This document shows positions 37,111 through 49,510 of a DNA stretch of 64,000 nt, one piece after another. The stretch spans positions 622,837 to 686,836 of the forward strand of contig NW_019091463.1 in NCBI RefSeq assembly GCF_001949145.1, given 5' to 3'. The number at the start of each line of letters is the position of its first letter. The first letter of the stretch is position 1. This DNA comes from Acanthaster planci (Eukaryota > Echinodermata > Asteroidea > Valvatida > Acanthasteridae). Below the pieces are notes generated by a model. The model did no database searches. It was given only the letters and a program-made list of their open reading frames with translations, and was not told the origin of the DNA. Made by a program: the position numbers and the translations under genes.

Positions 37111-37756
37111 GGGCCCATTTACACAGACAAGTGACAACAGAATCCCACACAGTAACAAATATCGCACACAAGGGATTCCTATGAGGCTGTTTTTACGCTC
37201 AGAGCAGGAACAAAAGAGGGTGTGTTTTTGAATGAAATGGACAGTCCTTTGGTATGAACTCACTGCATAGGAATGCAAGTTTATGCCCATTTGATGTTGA
37301 GCACGCAGAGTACCCGCAACAAACTTATTTTGGAATTTACTGTCTTTGTGTGCACGCCGAATGCATGCAAGAACCCAGTTGGAAAAAATTATACCAGTCT
37401 GTCTTTCTTTTGCCAGTGAGGGTGCACTTCAACTCAGGGCAGATATCGAGAGCAGACAACCCGTACAAGAGGTTGACAGACTGTTGGATTCAGAAACCTG
37501 AGTGATCTTTGCACCGAAACTATGTGTTCTGGACAATCAGTGCCCTTGTTAGGTACATGTATAACAACACAGACTGGCCAAAAGACAGTTGGAGTGAGAG
37601 TAGACGTGCGTTCATTGAGTCTTTGATTCTTCCTATGGGGATCACTGGCACGGTCAGAAGCTATCAGCATACCAAATGGATTTCCACTCTGTGTATAACT
37701 TTCTCATTGCATAACAAACCACTTTTCTGTTGCCACTCGTCAGTGTAAATGGGCCC
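37111..37756. mobile_element. 646-bp TIR element with GGGCCCATTTACAC ends
   Basis: GGGCCCATTTACACAGACAA begins at 37111, and its inverted counterpart ends with GTGTAAATGGGCCC at 37756. The similarity extends about 30 bases inward (GTGRCAACAGAA). The interior has no transposase remnant. It sits just outside the right arm of the inverted duplication and has no equivalent at the left arm, so it probably arrived later. Confidence 0.6.
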
Positions 37757-37784
37757 TCATCACACAGTATTGCCAAAGACTGAA

Positions 37785-39311
37785 GACTACATGCACAGAG
37801 CCATTGGATCTTATTACACAGACATACAGGCAGCATGACTCCTAGCCATGAGACACACAATTTGGGACTTTGGGTTCAATGGGCAAGATGTGAGGATGTA
37901 CAACCTTGTCAATCAGTGCATGAATTGATCCTCCAAACTCCAATTAAGCTTACCATGGATGCCTTTAGGCAGGACTGGCTCCCCGTGTCTGACACCACAG
38001 CTTCTTGTCAGGATGCAGAGGGCATCTTGTCCACCGCATCCATCATCTGGCAAGGAGGCAGTATGGTTTCCCAATCTCTGCACAACTTCTCCTTACAAAT
38101 TCAAGAGTTTGGCCCTTTCTAATGATGTCCCTCATTCCTTTTACCATGTTATTCCCGTTTTGATACACAAGAATGTATTTTGGAGTCATTAAATCTGCTA
38201 CAATGAGCAGTGCATTTCATTTTTAATTCACATAGATGCTGGCACAACAATTCCTCAAAGTTGATTTATTCCAATGAAAATTGGTCTAACGTTGCAACTT
38301 CATTTTTTTCTCAACAACTGGTTTACATCTGAATAACATTGCTTTTTCACCTCAGATCCTTTCACAAACACTACTCTGGCACACTTTCTTTGAGAGTGAA
38401 TTCAAATCTATTAGATTAACTTTCAGTTTGCAACGGCTTCTCAATCAGGAACAGGTTTAAAGATAAAGTTTTGGCTTATTTGTGAATACAAATCAGAGTA
38501 TCTCCATGGCAGCAAGACTCTTTTTGGATACTGGCTTTGAGATTAAGAATGCAGTTTCTTTCAGTTACAAGAACCATTTTATGAGTGAATATTTTACAAA
38601 AGATTTATGTGTGCTTCCAAAATCAGAATAGCTGGTTTTTATGAGCTGATGGCTCAAAGCTAAAGATTTCCTGGCTTGGAAAATAAACCATCTACACCTC
38701 TTTCTTTTTGTTAATGATGTTAATGACTGCAAGTGCTCTCTCTTTGAGATGTTTTTTAGGAACATGGTAACACAATACAATGCAGATCGATCTAGGAGTT
38801 GCACAAGGAAGTTATCAACACAAACAGGAGTTACGACAATTGTCCTAAAATTCACAACACTGAGAAACATCAGAGATAACTCACAAAAAGTTAGCATGGG
38901 TAAACACCTCCTCTGTCTGATTCAAAACACGATGTAACTGTGGACATCTGAAGTTGTGGGTGTCAGATCAAGAGTAGGTGCAAGAGTTATCCCTCAATTC
39001 GCAATCCTAAGAGTGCAGGATGGATTCATTGGTTGCCACGGTAACACATCGTACAAGCAGCCTCGATGCCAGCTCCTTTGAAGGAAAGCAAGCCAACCGT
39101 AAGAGCACAAGTGATCCTTACCCATTGCAGTCAACTGAGGTATCCATGATCGCCCAGACAACAAGAAGCAGGAAGAAGGCGCACACACAAAGAACAGCCA
39201 ACCACCAGCCGATGACAGACAGCAGGGGTGACTCACCAGGCCTGTCGGTGCCTGCAGGGCGGGGAACACCACCCGGGTGTGCAGCAGGGGGGGCCTGCAT
39301 GCATTGGGCTT
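37785..39311 (-). repeat. Right arm of the inverted duplication
   Basis: The reverse complement aligns with 31524-33346 (landmarks listed there). It contains two exon-like segments with intact splice consensus (39122-39334, which slightly overhangs the arm, and 37954-38046). This is therefore the better preserved arm. Confidence 0.7.
37954..38046 (-). CDS. Candidate exon in right arm, Cys-containing, unknown
   Basis: On the minus strand, acceptor ACTGCCTCCTTGCCAG and donor GTAAGC bound 93 bases open in one frame, reading DGCGGQDALCILTRSCGV then HGEPVLPKGIH. Exon phases are 1 in and 1 out, which does not fit directly after the membrane-span exon (phase 2 out). The left-arm equivalent has lost the GTAAGC donor. 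Function unknown; the alternative is a non-coding stretch of the duplicated segment. Confidence 0.25.
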
Positions 39312-39334
39312 CGAGTGATTTTAGGATGGAATGC
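39122..39334 (-). CDS. Candidate exon encoding a Pro-rich segment and one transmembrane helix
   Basis: On the minus strand, acceptor TTTCACCTACAG and donor GGGTAAGG enclose 213 bases (71 codons' worth, phase 2 at both ends) open in one frame. Residues 1-36 are Pro/Gly/Ala-rich (MQAPPAAHPGGVPRPAG). They are followed by a strong hydrophobic span of about 24 residues with a WW pair (VIGWWLAVLCVCAFFLLLVV) and a short polar tail MDTSVDCN. GC content is clearly above the surroundings. This would be one internal exon of a single-pass membrane protein. I do not recognise the family. The candidate minus-strand start near 51.7 kb could belong to the same gene, but phases do not allow a direct join. Confidence 0.45.
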
Positions 39335-42300
39335 CTGTAGGTGAAACATGAATAGATTGTTATACATTGTTACATGTATTGGGTTTTTTATGATGGCATA
39401 AATCGTACAATCAGCACCAGAGATAGAGACATGCAATCATTTCTTTGGCAGCGATGAATTGGGGAGAGTAATTAAGATTTGGCATTCCCCATGATGCACC
39501 TGTGAAAGATTCCTCGAAAGAAATATGTACATCTGCTTGAACTTTAGGACTTTTCGCCCAAAATTCCTCTAACAGGAATACATATGTACATATTTATTGA
39601 CAACTTTAAATTTGAATCCTGAAGAAATTTGTGGAATTGAGTTACCAGTACTTTTCCTCAAAGTACTGGTTGAGAGTCAAACTGAATGGATGATTTTACA
39701 TTTTAGGTACGTGCTGCTGCTGATCATACCAGAAATGCATAATAATACGATGGGCACAAGACTAGTCTGGTGAAAGGAGATATATGTTTAGAATCACATG
39801 TACTGTGAGAGAAAGTAAGTTAAATTACAAGTACTTTTGTGCAATCAAGAGTAATCTTCATAAATGACCCAATGAGAACAAAAATATAAATTTTGTTTTG
39901 ATATCAGAGTTGATAACTCAAAAATTGTACATTTCACATCGAAACATTCAACAAGTACTTAGAACACTCTTTGAAAAAATGCCTTTCAATCTTTGAATAG
40001 AAATCTGAATCAGAATAAATAAAAACAGCAACGTTTCTCAAAGTTTTGCTAATTGCAAGCATGTACAGTTTGCAAAATCAAATATGGCTCCTTTTTCATT
40101 GTTTGTTGAATGTGGCGAGAAAGTTTGACAAAAAAAATGTCTTTTGTTTGCTTGTTGCTCCCACTTCAAATTTGAAGTAGATTTTTATAGTTACATGTAA
40201 ATTGTCAAATCCTCAGGAATTCATACTCTACACATGTATTTGACTTTCAAACTCCACTATTTGTTGCTTTAGGCAACAGCAAAATAAGACAACAGATTGT
40301 TTCTATCAGCATTAGATGTGCAGAGATTCATTCAAGAAAAAAAAGAAGGTTCACCAAAAATTAGCTTCAATGACAGATGACTAATCTTGTACCCAACAAA
40401 AATATTACCACACAGGCATTGTTAAAATCACTTCCGTTCATCATATGCTCAACGTACAATGTAATTGGCTCCCACAAAACATTTTTGGATCAGCAAGCAT
40501 TACATGTATCCACAGATTCTGTAAATGATGTAACATTGTAAAGTTGCTGCTGAAATTTGTTAGATCAAGATTTCTTTAAGCAAAATTCTGTGATGGGAGT
40601 CAAAGTTTGGAAAGCCAAAGTGGCACAGCGCTTATTTCAATCTGATTTAAGTAAAATATGACTCCTTATACATGTAAATGTACTTCATCTCAAAAGGGAT
40701 AACACATTTCGTGTTGGTTGAAAACATGCTAACCAAAGCAAAAATCCACTGAATAGGCTGGTTTTGTGAGAGCCAAGTTACCTTAACAATGACTTGATAT
40801 TAAGGTATCATTTTGACAACACCTTCAGGCAGGCAACATCAATTTTTCAGTTTTTTTCCCAAATAAACCCCAACCATTCAGAACCCAACAAGTTTATGCA
40901 GGACTTCAATGGTCTCGGGGAGGGGGGGTTTAGGGTTAATTTGTGCATGATTTCAATGGTCCCTAGGGGGTTACTTTTTATAGAACAGAACAAAGAATTG
41001 GAACCGAAATCGACTTCCAGTACAAAAAAGAATGAAAGTATGAAAAATGGAAATAATTGAAAGTTTTCAAAGAGGTTGTTGGCTGCCTTTCAGGTGAATG
41101 TCTTTCCATCTCAAGCTGTGTCTAATACTCCACCTCTCCTGCCCTTGGCTGCCGTGAAATTTGGTAACCATTTCCAGATTTTTAAAATCCTTTTTGAAAG
41201 GATGAAGTCCACCAGACAGTCTACATTCATTTTCAATCAATTGTGAGGTACCAGTCTGTTACAGCTCATGGTATAATGTTGCACATTAACTAGGAAAGAA
41301 CAAATTACAAAGCTCTGACCAATTTGTAAAGATCATCCTTGAAATACTTCACTTAGAGTGGGCCTACCCAAGGATGATTTTTTGTGATCCAAGAAAACCT
41401 TAATGATTCCTTATGACACTCAGGCAAGAGAGGTCAAGTGCTCTTTGACATATTCTAAGAGTTCAAGTTCCATGCTGTGTTTGAGTGTCTATGGCAGTAT
41501 ATGCCTCAAATTGCCAAGAGTCAGTTCATTTATGGCATTCATGTCATCACATCCCAGTAGGCTGTGGCAGCACACATCCCTGGCATCTACTTAGCAACTG
41601 TTGCATCTCCCAAGCACACTTTGTTCCTTCCTTGGAACAAGTCATGGTATAGATCATCCATCACACGACTGTCTAAAAGGGCTTATCGGCAAACTTGCTC
41701 TCTCTTTCAAGCTTGGAATGTATCATAGCCATGGGCAGAGATGAATTGTGTTGAAGGGTTTGTCTGCTATTCTGCTAGAGGACATGTGCCCAAGCTGAGC
41801 TCATCTGCACAGTCACTAAGACGTGGAAGACCTGCAGAAACCACTCAGAACATCCCGCAAGAGTTAACATCAAATTGTGCAATGAAGGTATTATACAGGG
41901 CTCTTGGTGTGCTTGCTGGATAGGTCTCAGCTTTAGAGCAAGTGAGTGCCTCTCCATCTTGCTAAATCTCAAAAAAGAAGGGGTTGATCTAGGCTGACAC
42001 AGCATCCTTCTATACTTAGCGTGGATGGCTCTTGCATTATCCAGTTTGGTAGATAGAGACATCACAAGACAAGTTGAATCAGGCACATACATGAATGCAC
42101 AAACAAACATGTACCGCAGCATTCATTGTAAAAGCTGAAACTCCTCTGTGAGTAACTGGCATCAATTAACAGTACACCAAACTTGACAGAATAAGATCTG
42201 CCTAACTCAAGTTGATTCATTCCGCTTATCCCTTTCTGAGTATCCTACTGCTGGAAGCAAAACGGGTAAAGTCCTTCAGTGCTACAGGCAACAAAGGACT

Positions 42301-44377
42301 GTTTTCTGTTTGCAAACTTGTAGGACGAGCACTAGTTGTACCTACATGTATAGTCTGACTTGAGGGGTCTGCCCCAATCAGTTCTGTTCTGAGTGTGCTC
42401 TTACTACACAATATCCAAACTATGGAATGGCAATTGCTGGTGAAGAATCCAAATGTCTAATGCCCACATCATCAAATCAGCAGTGGCAGTCGGTGACCTC
42501 TGGTGACATCAAGCACCCCACACTGTGGAACTGTCAGTGCACATCATTTTGGTCAGGTGACATTTTGGGCCAACAGTGACCTTCAGCAACTTGTAGAGAC
42601 CTCAGGCAACTGGTAGCATCAACCTGCAGTGACTTCTCCTGTGTCTCTGGAGAACTCTCCTCTCTCGAATGATGATACATGTACTGTACACGTACATCAA
42701 CACTGTGGCAAGAATTCTCTGTGTACATGTAAAAGGAAAGCAAAAAGAACATTTAACATTAATTGCCAAAGAAAAAATGAATATCAACTGAGACTGTTTG
42801 ACTAGATTTATTCTCCCTGTAGCTCATGTACATGTATATGGTGGCTTGATCTACAGCTGTTGAGCAACAAACATGATAATTGTACTAACCAGGTTTTTCT
42901 GTAGTAAATGTGCAACTTTTTGGGTGACATGACTAAACCCCAACTAATCTTCATTTCATGATGCTGTTTGGCACAATTCATTGGATGGTTTTGAAATGAA
43001 AACACTTGTGGCATCAAAGGTAACTAAGCTGGCAGGCAAGTGTACAGGAAAAGAAACACTTGGAGCACTTGTTATTATAGTAAGTAGAGTGATAATCTGC
43101 GAATCTTACCTTTAGAAGACTGGTTCTGTGACAATACTGTTACCAAAATAAGCTTGCACGTCGTGGCTATTTTTCCAGACCGCAGCAGCAGGTGTCTATG
43201 ATGTAAATGGCTCATACTGGAGTAAAAACAGGAGGAAAATCTTTTTTTACTTTGGTGAAAATATCAGTGAGAAAGAGAGAGAGAGAGCAAGGAAAGCTGT
43301 TAGTTGTAGCTATGGATTAAGAAAACAGACAAGGCATTTCAATGGGTTCATAACTGCATACAGTTCATGTGCATAGTACATGTACATGTATGTTCAATGT
43401 TTTCTGCTACAGTGTACAATGTAAGTTTGAACCTTTTTCATTTAGTGCTGCACAGCGTTCTATGAGTTTCAACTGGTAATGAAATTCATTATGGAAGAAA
43501 AACGGCAAGTATGGATTATTTTAACAGGCAATCCTTATTATTAAGACAATCCTCTCAAACATCACAGAACGTTTTCTAACAATAAAAGAATTGTGAGAAA
43601 GCTGAAAATTATTTCCATGTCCTCCAATAAATGATGAGAAAACTAGTGCGAACTGAAGAAAATTTTACAAAACGAAGGAAATCCAAACCGCAAACATACA
43701 TGTAATTCTCACACAGTTGTTCTCTGTTTATCTTTTTAACATGCAGTCTAGAGTAGGCCTATACTGGTCCAAGTACAGGTACACTGGTGATGAGTCTGAG
43801 TCCAAAGCACCGAGTACGAGTAAATGTACATTCAAGGCCGAGTACTGGGCTGAGTCGGAGTATCGATGCATAATACTTAAAACAAACACTCAATGCAACA
43901 ATCGCCTTTACCAAGTACTGTAATTAACACTTTCCAGTTTTAATTGTGCAGAAATGTTTACATATTGACAGATCAATAAATTCCATGTCAGGTTGTGTTC
44001 ACTGAGTATTTTCATCAAAAACAATGGCCAAACAAATCATGGATAACTGGGTAGACACCTAAGACAACTACTTGTTGCCAAGACGGAGACATTCGGGTAG
44101 AAAAATGATGAAAATCATGGAACCTCATGTCTAAGAATTACAAAAGAGACAAAATAAAGTGCAAAAGGATAAAACAAAATCGCAAATTGGAAATCGCCAA
44201 CAAATTCAATTTTGGAAAAGCTACCAAAAATGCAACAAGACCTAGGCCACAGTCAGTCCACGTGTGTACCGTGGGAAATGACACACTCATGCTCACGGAG
44301 CATGAGTCGACTCATACATGTGCTAGAATGTCCTATAGTAAAAGCTGTGAATGCAGAAACACATTCAAACTCATCAC
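39335..44377. other. No gene recognised
   Basis: About 5 kb, mostly AT-rich. Slightly GC-richer text at 41.4-42.6 kb has a 115-codon minus-strand open frame (41775-42122) with no domain. GAGTCYGAGT-type words at 43.79-43.87 kb resemble hAT termini. A perfect 9-bp hairpin CTCATGCTC/GAGCATGAG is at about 44286-44306, followed by the palindrome ATGAGTCGACTCAT. Confidence 0.4.
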
Positions 44378-44789
44378 CAGGGTTGTCTGATTTAAAATCA
44401 CCGATTTAAATCCTGACTTATGGTGTAAATCAAATGATTTTTTTGAAAAAATCACTGATTTAAATCAACATACATGTATTTAATTTTTTGGGTAAAAGGC
44501 AAAAATGTTTCAATTTTTGAATTTTATGGTACTGATTGGAAATGTTGCAGCTTTTGCACACTTTAAACAGCTAATCCCCCCCTCTGTGAGCTTTCCAGTT
44601 CCTAGTATTAAAGAAGTACATGTATGAATGCACATGAGTTACACAAATCTGGGTTGGCAAGATTTTTACGTTCAATTCTGTCCACTTGTTTTGATTTAAA
44701 TCAGCTTTTTGGATTCAGTAAGTGTAGTTGATGCGAAGGATTTATAATTATGATTTAATTATGCTTCATTTAAATTGCCCACTTCAGAG
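44378..44789. mobile_element. hAT-like non-autonomous element, GATTTAAATC-rich
   Basis: The left end reads CAGGGTTGTCTGATTTAAAA. The right end, in reverse complement, reads CTCTGAAGTGGGCAATTTAA. Between them GATTTAAATC occurs repeatedly. CAG...GTTGTC/GTGGGC ends with internal ATTTAAAT words are a common look of hAT MITEs. No 8-bp duplication is visible, so the boundaries are approximate. Confidence 0.4.
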
Positions 44790-46587
44790 TTTAACCAGAA
44801 AAGAAGGCAACAGAAGGAGTTAGAACTCTGGCACTTCAAAGTGCTTGATGAGCATTGCCACCTGGTCAGACAAACAATAGTAAACATTCCCAAAATGCCT
44901 GATTACTGCCTGCAGCTTGGTCATACAAGTGGGACCAGTAACATCCTAGCAATATTTTGTGTGTTTTGTTTGCCATTAACTACAACTTATCACCCTGACT
45001 AGGAAATCGAGACAACAAATCCCCAACATAAGATCATGAATAAACTTTTAACTTTGATACGCTGTTCCATTATCCATGCAATGTTTTCTAATTTTATTTT
45101 GTCTCTCCAAAACAACATTTTTCACAGTCTTTGTATGAATTTGGCTAAGACTGGCTAACAACATGTTGACCATCATGGGACAGTTAAGTTCATAACAAAC
45201 ATAATGCGCTATTTCATCACAAGGAGGGCTCAAGAGATCTCATGAAATACCTTTTTGTATAAACACCGTAATAAAAATGATTCAAATAAAACACAATATC
45301 TTATAAACAACTTGGCTATTCATTCCTAAACTACATGTAACTCCAGAAGAAAGCGTTCGATAAGGGCAATGACTGCACATGAGCACTAAGGCCACACAGC
45401 CTAATACATGTGCAAGCAACTGCACAAGCATTCAATTTGATATTGTTTTCAGATCATATAGTACCAGGCATCATCGATGGCACAAATACATGTATTCAAC
45501 TTCCTGTACTGCAGTGCACAACATTTTAAGGAGGCAGATTAACAGCGAAAAATTGCAGTGATAATCATAGGGTACAAAAGGGCTTATGGTTGTGAAACAG
45601 GTGGTGCATAGCAAGCATTCACTGTGCTCTGGCTATGAACGTACATGTATCAGGTGTGCCAGAAAGCTGTAATTGGCTAGATGTTATAGCCTGGGCAGTT
45701 CAAACTCCTTCTGTGTCCTTCCTCCATCATGTCCATGGTTTAACGTGGTAAAGTATCAGTGTACATCAACCTTTTACACCTGTACTTCTCTACAAATACA
45801 TGTATTTCATTGAAATTAGAAGCGTTAGTCATTATAGCTAAAAGCCCCTCAATTCATGCCCTTAATAAAGTGATTTTTAATCAAGCCTACAGATAACTCA
45901 TTGCTCCTGTGGAGTTGGATCACAAACAAAATGAGACTGTCTTTTGCACACAGTGCAAGGTAAAATACCAGCATTTTGTACCTGCACACGTAACATGCAA
46001 AATATATACATGTACATGTACAAGTATACTGTACCTGTTGTTCATGGCATGTTTCTCACTCATTAGTCATTTGATGCATACATAAAAAAGTATTCTATTA
46101 ACAAATTCGTGTGAACTCTACTTTTGTCAAAACTTAGAGTTCGGTTTAAAACCTGGTATGCACTTTGTCCTTGGTATATGCGCATGTACTTATCTCTGCA
46201 GGAAGTGTCTTCTCTGAGGGTACATGTACCAATACAGGTGTGATACTGCATGCATTTCACCAAGGCTAAGACATGGTAGTTAGTGAATTGAATCGAATTA
46301 CTTGATTTAAATTTCTTAATTTAAGTCCAAATTTGTTTAATTTTGTCACAAAACAAATCAATAAAAGAAAACTACATGTACAGTATTCCAAATGCAGCTT
46401 ATTTTCTTGCTTTTGAATAGACATTTGAGCCACCTTGTCTCACATTTTTATAGAAATTTTTTAAAAACTTGATTTAAATAAAAAACTGACTTAACTAAAA
46501 ACTTATGATTTTTTATTTTTTTTCTAATTACCGGTAACAACCTTGCTCATCACACATCACCCAAAAATGCTATCAATAAAAAGTGAA
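44790..46587. other. No gene recognised
   Basis: AT-rich. Further TGATTTAAAT words at 46.30-46.51 kb may be another fragment of the 44.4 kb element type. ACATGTACATGTACA lies near 46.01 kb. Confidence 0.4.
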
Positions 46588-46792
46588 GTACCTGTACCCA
46601 AATTTTTTTCTCAAGTACAAGGGTTGAGTACTGGGTACCGAAGAGTTGAGTATGCCCTAAATCTGAATACAAACAATCAAGTACAGGCCAATTTAAGTAC
46701 AAGCCAAGTACAATTTATTTTTGAGTACTGATCAATGGGCGGAGTACTCTCGCATACTCGAATTATACTCGTGTGTGAATACTCCAACACTG
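46588..46792. repeat. hAT-like terminal fragment with GAGTACT words
   Basis: AAGTACA, GAGTACT and GAGTAT words are dense, and the right edge in reverse complement begins CAGTGTTGGAGTATTC, similar to the CAGTGTTGG start of many hAT termini. A left partner is not certain. Confidence 0.35.
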
Positions 46793-47084
46793 GTGCGGCC
46801 TTTGCTGGAATACTCAGCTGCCTGGGGCCCACACTTAAAGGGTAATATACATGTACAGTACACTGTATGTACAGTTTGGAGCAAGTGCAGAGACAAACTG
46901 CAAGATTAATCGTCAATCAGTACAGTTAAACAACAGCAACTGTCACAAATCTGCTACACAGACTTGACTGGCCTTCACTTGTTCAAAGGCAAAGAACACA
47001 CAGATTAATTGTCATGTATACATGTACAAGATAACTACGGCATTGGTTGATATACCAGCTGAAAACTAATTGGTACCAACAGGT

Positions 47085-48060
47085 GTATGTAAAGAGCAAC
47101 TAGAGGAATCCAACCCATCCCATGGCCACAGAAACCATGGCAACAACTCCAGCTTGACATCTTTGGCCCTGTTGAAGCCACCCCTGCCAACCACCATTTC
47201 CTTGTTGTGGTGCATGACTTGCACTCCAAATGGCCAGAAATTGCCACCACAAGTACAGTGCAGTCACTTCTGCTACTGTGACCAACATCCTTCAGCAAAT
47301 GTTCATGAAATGGGGCCTTCCAGAAGTCATCATAACTGACAATGGGCCACAATTCATATCCGACCAGTTTGCCACCTTCGTCTCCAGCCTCGGTATTGAG
47401 CATCGCCTTACAGCCTGATACAACCCACAGAGCAATGGTGGTGTCGAGCGCTTCAACCGCATTATCAAGGATGGTTTGAAAGCCAATCTTGAAGCTGGCA
47501 AAACATTTGATCATGCCATCCAAACCATCCTCCGCACCTACCACTCGACCAAATACTCACTGACAGAAATAACATCTGCAGAACTCATGATCGGCTCATG
47601 ACCTCTGCCTTCCACTGGACATTCTCAAATCTCCAGTACAGCCTAATGCCAAGGTAGCAGCCCATGCATCATCAATTGCACAACGCCTGCAGAACATCAA
47701 GTCCTACACCGACACCAAGCATCATGCTCAGATGCCACAGTTCCAGACTGGTGACTGGGTTAGAGTCAAATGCCCAAGCAGCAGTCAAAAGCTGGCATCC
47801 TCACTCTCGCCGTCAAAGCAGATTGCACGTCGGTTCAGCCCCAGCACCAACTCAGTGACTGTACCCATTGGAACACCCACCGACTTGTTGCAACCCACAC
47901 TCAAGCACCTCACCATGACAACAGCCTTGACATACCGCTCTGCTTTCCCTTGGACATGCCCACCACTACACCAGCTCAAGCTCCACTCCGCAGATCTCAC
48001 CGCACTCGCTCCCCATCCCATCACCTCAAAGACTTTGACTGTTCGTGAACTGGGACTTTT
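47085..48060 (+). pseudogene. Ty3/gypsy retrotransposon integrase remnant
   Basis: Frame-shifted translation gives PWQQLQLDIFGPVE (first catalytic Asp, near 47.15 kb), FLVVVHDLHSKWPEI, MKWGLPEVIITDNGPQF (second Asp, near 47.34 kb), YNPQSNGGVERFNRII (Glu, near 47.45 kb) and, further on, QTGDWVRVKCPS then SPSKQIARRFSPST, the basic C-terminal region typical of gypsy integrases. In-frame stops (one before YNPQS, one after AELMIGS) and a frameshift near 47.27 kb show it is inactive. The protease, RT and RNase H part that should lie upstream is missing: sequence before 47.08 kb is unrelated. Confidence 0.85.
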
Positions 48061-48489
48061 CCAAAGGGGTGAAATATTTGTGTCTGTAATTCATCTCATT
48101 GTTTTAATACTTTCTTAAGTAAGCCTGAGGGTGCTATTCAAGTTTCATGTTACATGACCATGCCCTTCGGCATCCATGTTGGTTTTTTGGAATACAGAAG
48201 TCCTACACTCAGTAACATCAGTTCGTGTCCCTGCGCCCATTCATTTCACAAACATAATATGCGGGGAATATTCCCTGGAGCAGAATGGAATTTTGTAAGC
48301 CTGGGAATTCTTGTTCGTGCCGGAGCATCAAGATTCCTAGACTTGAAAGGCATGTCAACAGCAACCAACCCCTGCTGAATCTTACAGAACATTGTGAGTC
48401 AGACAATCCTACGGCCTACATGTATCTTTAAGAATTTCCCATTGTAGAGTTTTCAGCATACATTTAACTCCAACACTTGAGGTCTGATG
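48061..48489 (+). mobile_element. Probable 3' end / LTR remnant of the gypsy element
   Basis: A purine run CCAAAGGGGTGAAATA just after the coding remnant could be the polypurine tract. The following 0.4 kb is non-coding and, on position alone, would be 3' LTR. Without the 5' LTR for comparison the boundaries cannot be fixed. Confidence 0.4.
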
Positions 48490-49510
48490 ATGCATGCCTC
48501 AGTACAACTTCCAGCTGGTTACTTTTTGTGTATGGATCCCAAACTGTTGAACAGTTTTCCACAAGAGGCCTAAGAGGATTTCTAAGCTACACGTAATTGC
48601 TTGATGTTTTGTACGAACTTTGAGGTTGCGTCTCAAGAAGTTCAATGTGGTTGTTGCTTTAGATGTAATATTATTGATGTAGTTACTCCATTTTAAATCA
48701 TGTGCAACAGTGATGCCCAAATATTTGCATGATTGTATGTGTTTGATTTCATGACTATGAAAGGTGCACTTATACATGTAGTTGATGGGACTTTTCTTGC
48801 GAGTTATAGGCCTACCAATTACTTGACATTCATCAGGATTAAATTCCATTTGCCAAGTCTCCTCCAAGGTAGCCAGGGATTAAGATCCTCTTAAAGAAGA
48901 TTAGAATCACTTTCGTTCCGAACTGCAAGTGACAACATTGTGTCATCTGCAAAAAGACGTGTTGTTGAGGTGAGACCACCAGCAATATCATTAATGTAGA
49001 AAAGAAAGAGGCATGGCCCAAGTACTGATGCCTGTGGTACCCCAGAGATGACTGGAACTGAGTCAGAGGTGGCACCGTCTATGAGCCCTACATGTACCTG
49101 GGATCTGTTGCTCAGGAAACTGGAGTTTTTCCAGAAATCTACAATGCCCAACCTTATCAAATGCCTCAGAGAAATCAAGGACACACGTCAGTCTGTCAAC
49201 CTCTCTGCATATTACTAGCGATGTCGTCCAGAAACTGAATTAGTTGGGTTTCACAAGGCATTTTTGCAGGAAATCCATGCTGAAGTGGGTACAAGAGAGC
49301 TGGATGATCTCACCGAACAGATTGTGCTCCATAAGTTTTGATGCCACACATGTGAGGCTGATAGGACAATAATTTGATGGGAGATATTTCTGACCTTTCT
49401 TTAGGTACGTGTATGTCACAAACTTTGTTGAACAGCACTATCAATTTTGTAATTGGCCTCGTTTTTTTTGGGTTTTTTTGCCGGTCTGATTTTAAATAGC
49501 ACTCCAGCGC
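48490..49510 (-). mobile_element. Non-LTR retrotransposon reverse transcriptase fragment
   Basis: Read on the minus strand from 49.5 kb downward: ISLTCVASKLMEH (fingers), a QTDVCLDFSEAFDKVGH-like motif containing the first catalytic Asp, SGVPQASVLGPCLFLFYIND, then RLFADDTML (catalytic box, about 48.94-48.96 kb), FNPDECQVI, CKYLGITVAHDLKW and KATTTLNFLRRNLK. Together these give the core and thumb of a jockey/CR1-type RT. Several frame changes are needed and both ends are missing. It lies tail to tail with the gypsy remnant. Confidence 0.85.

Noticed and set aside
41775-42122. 115-codon minus-strand open frame
   Set aside because: No clear splice consensus or known motif; kept only as a remark under the non-coding stretch.
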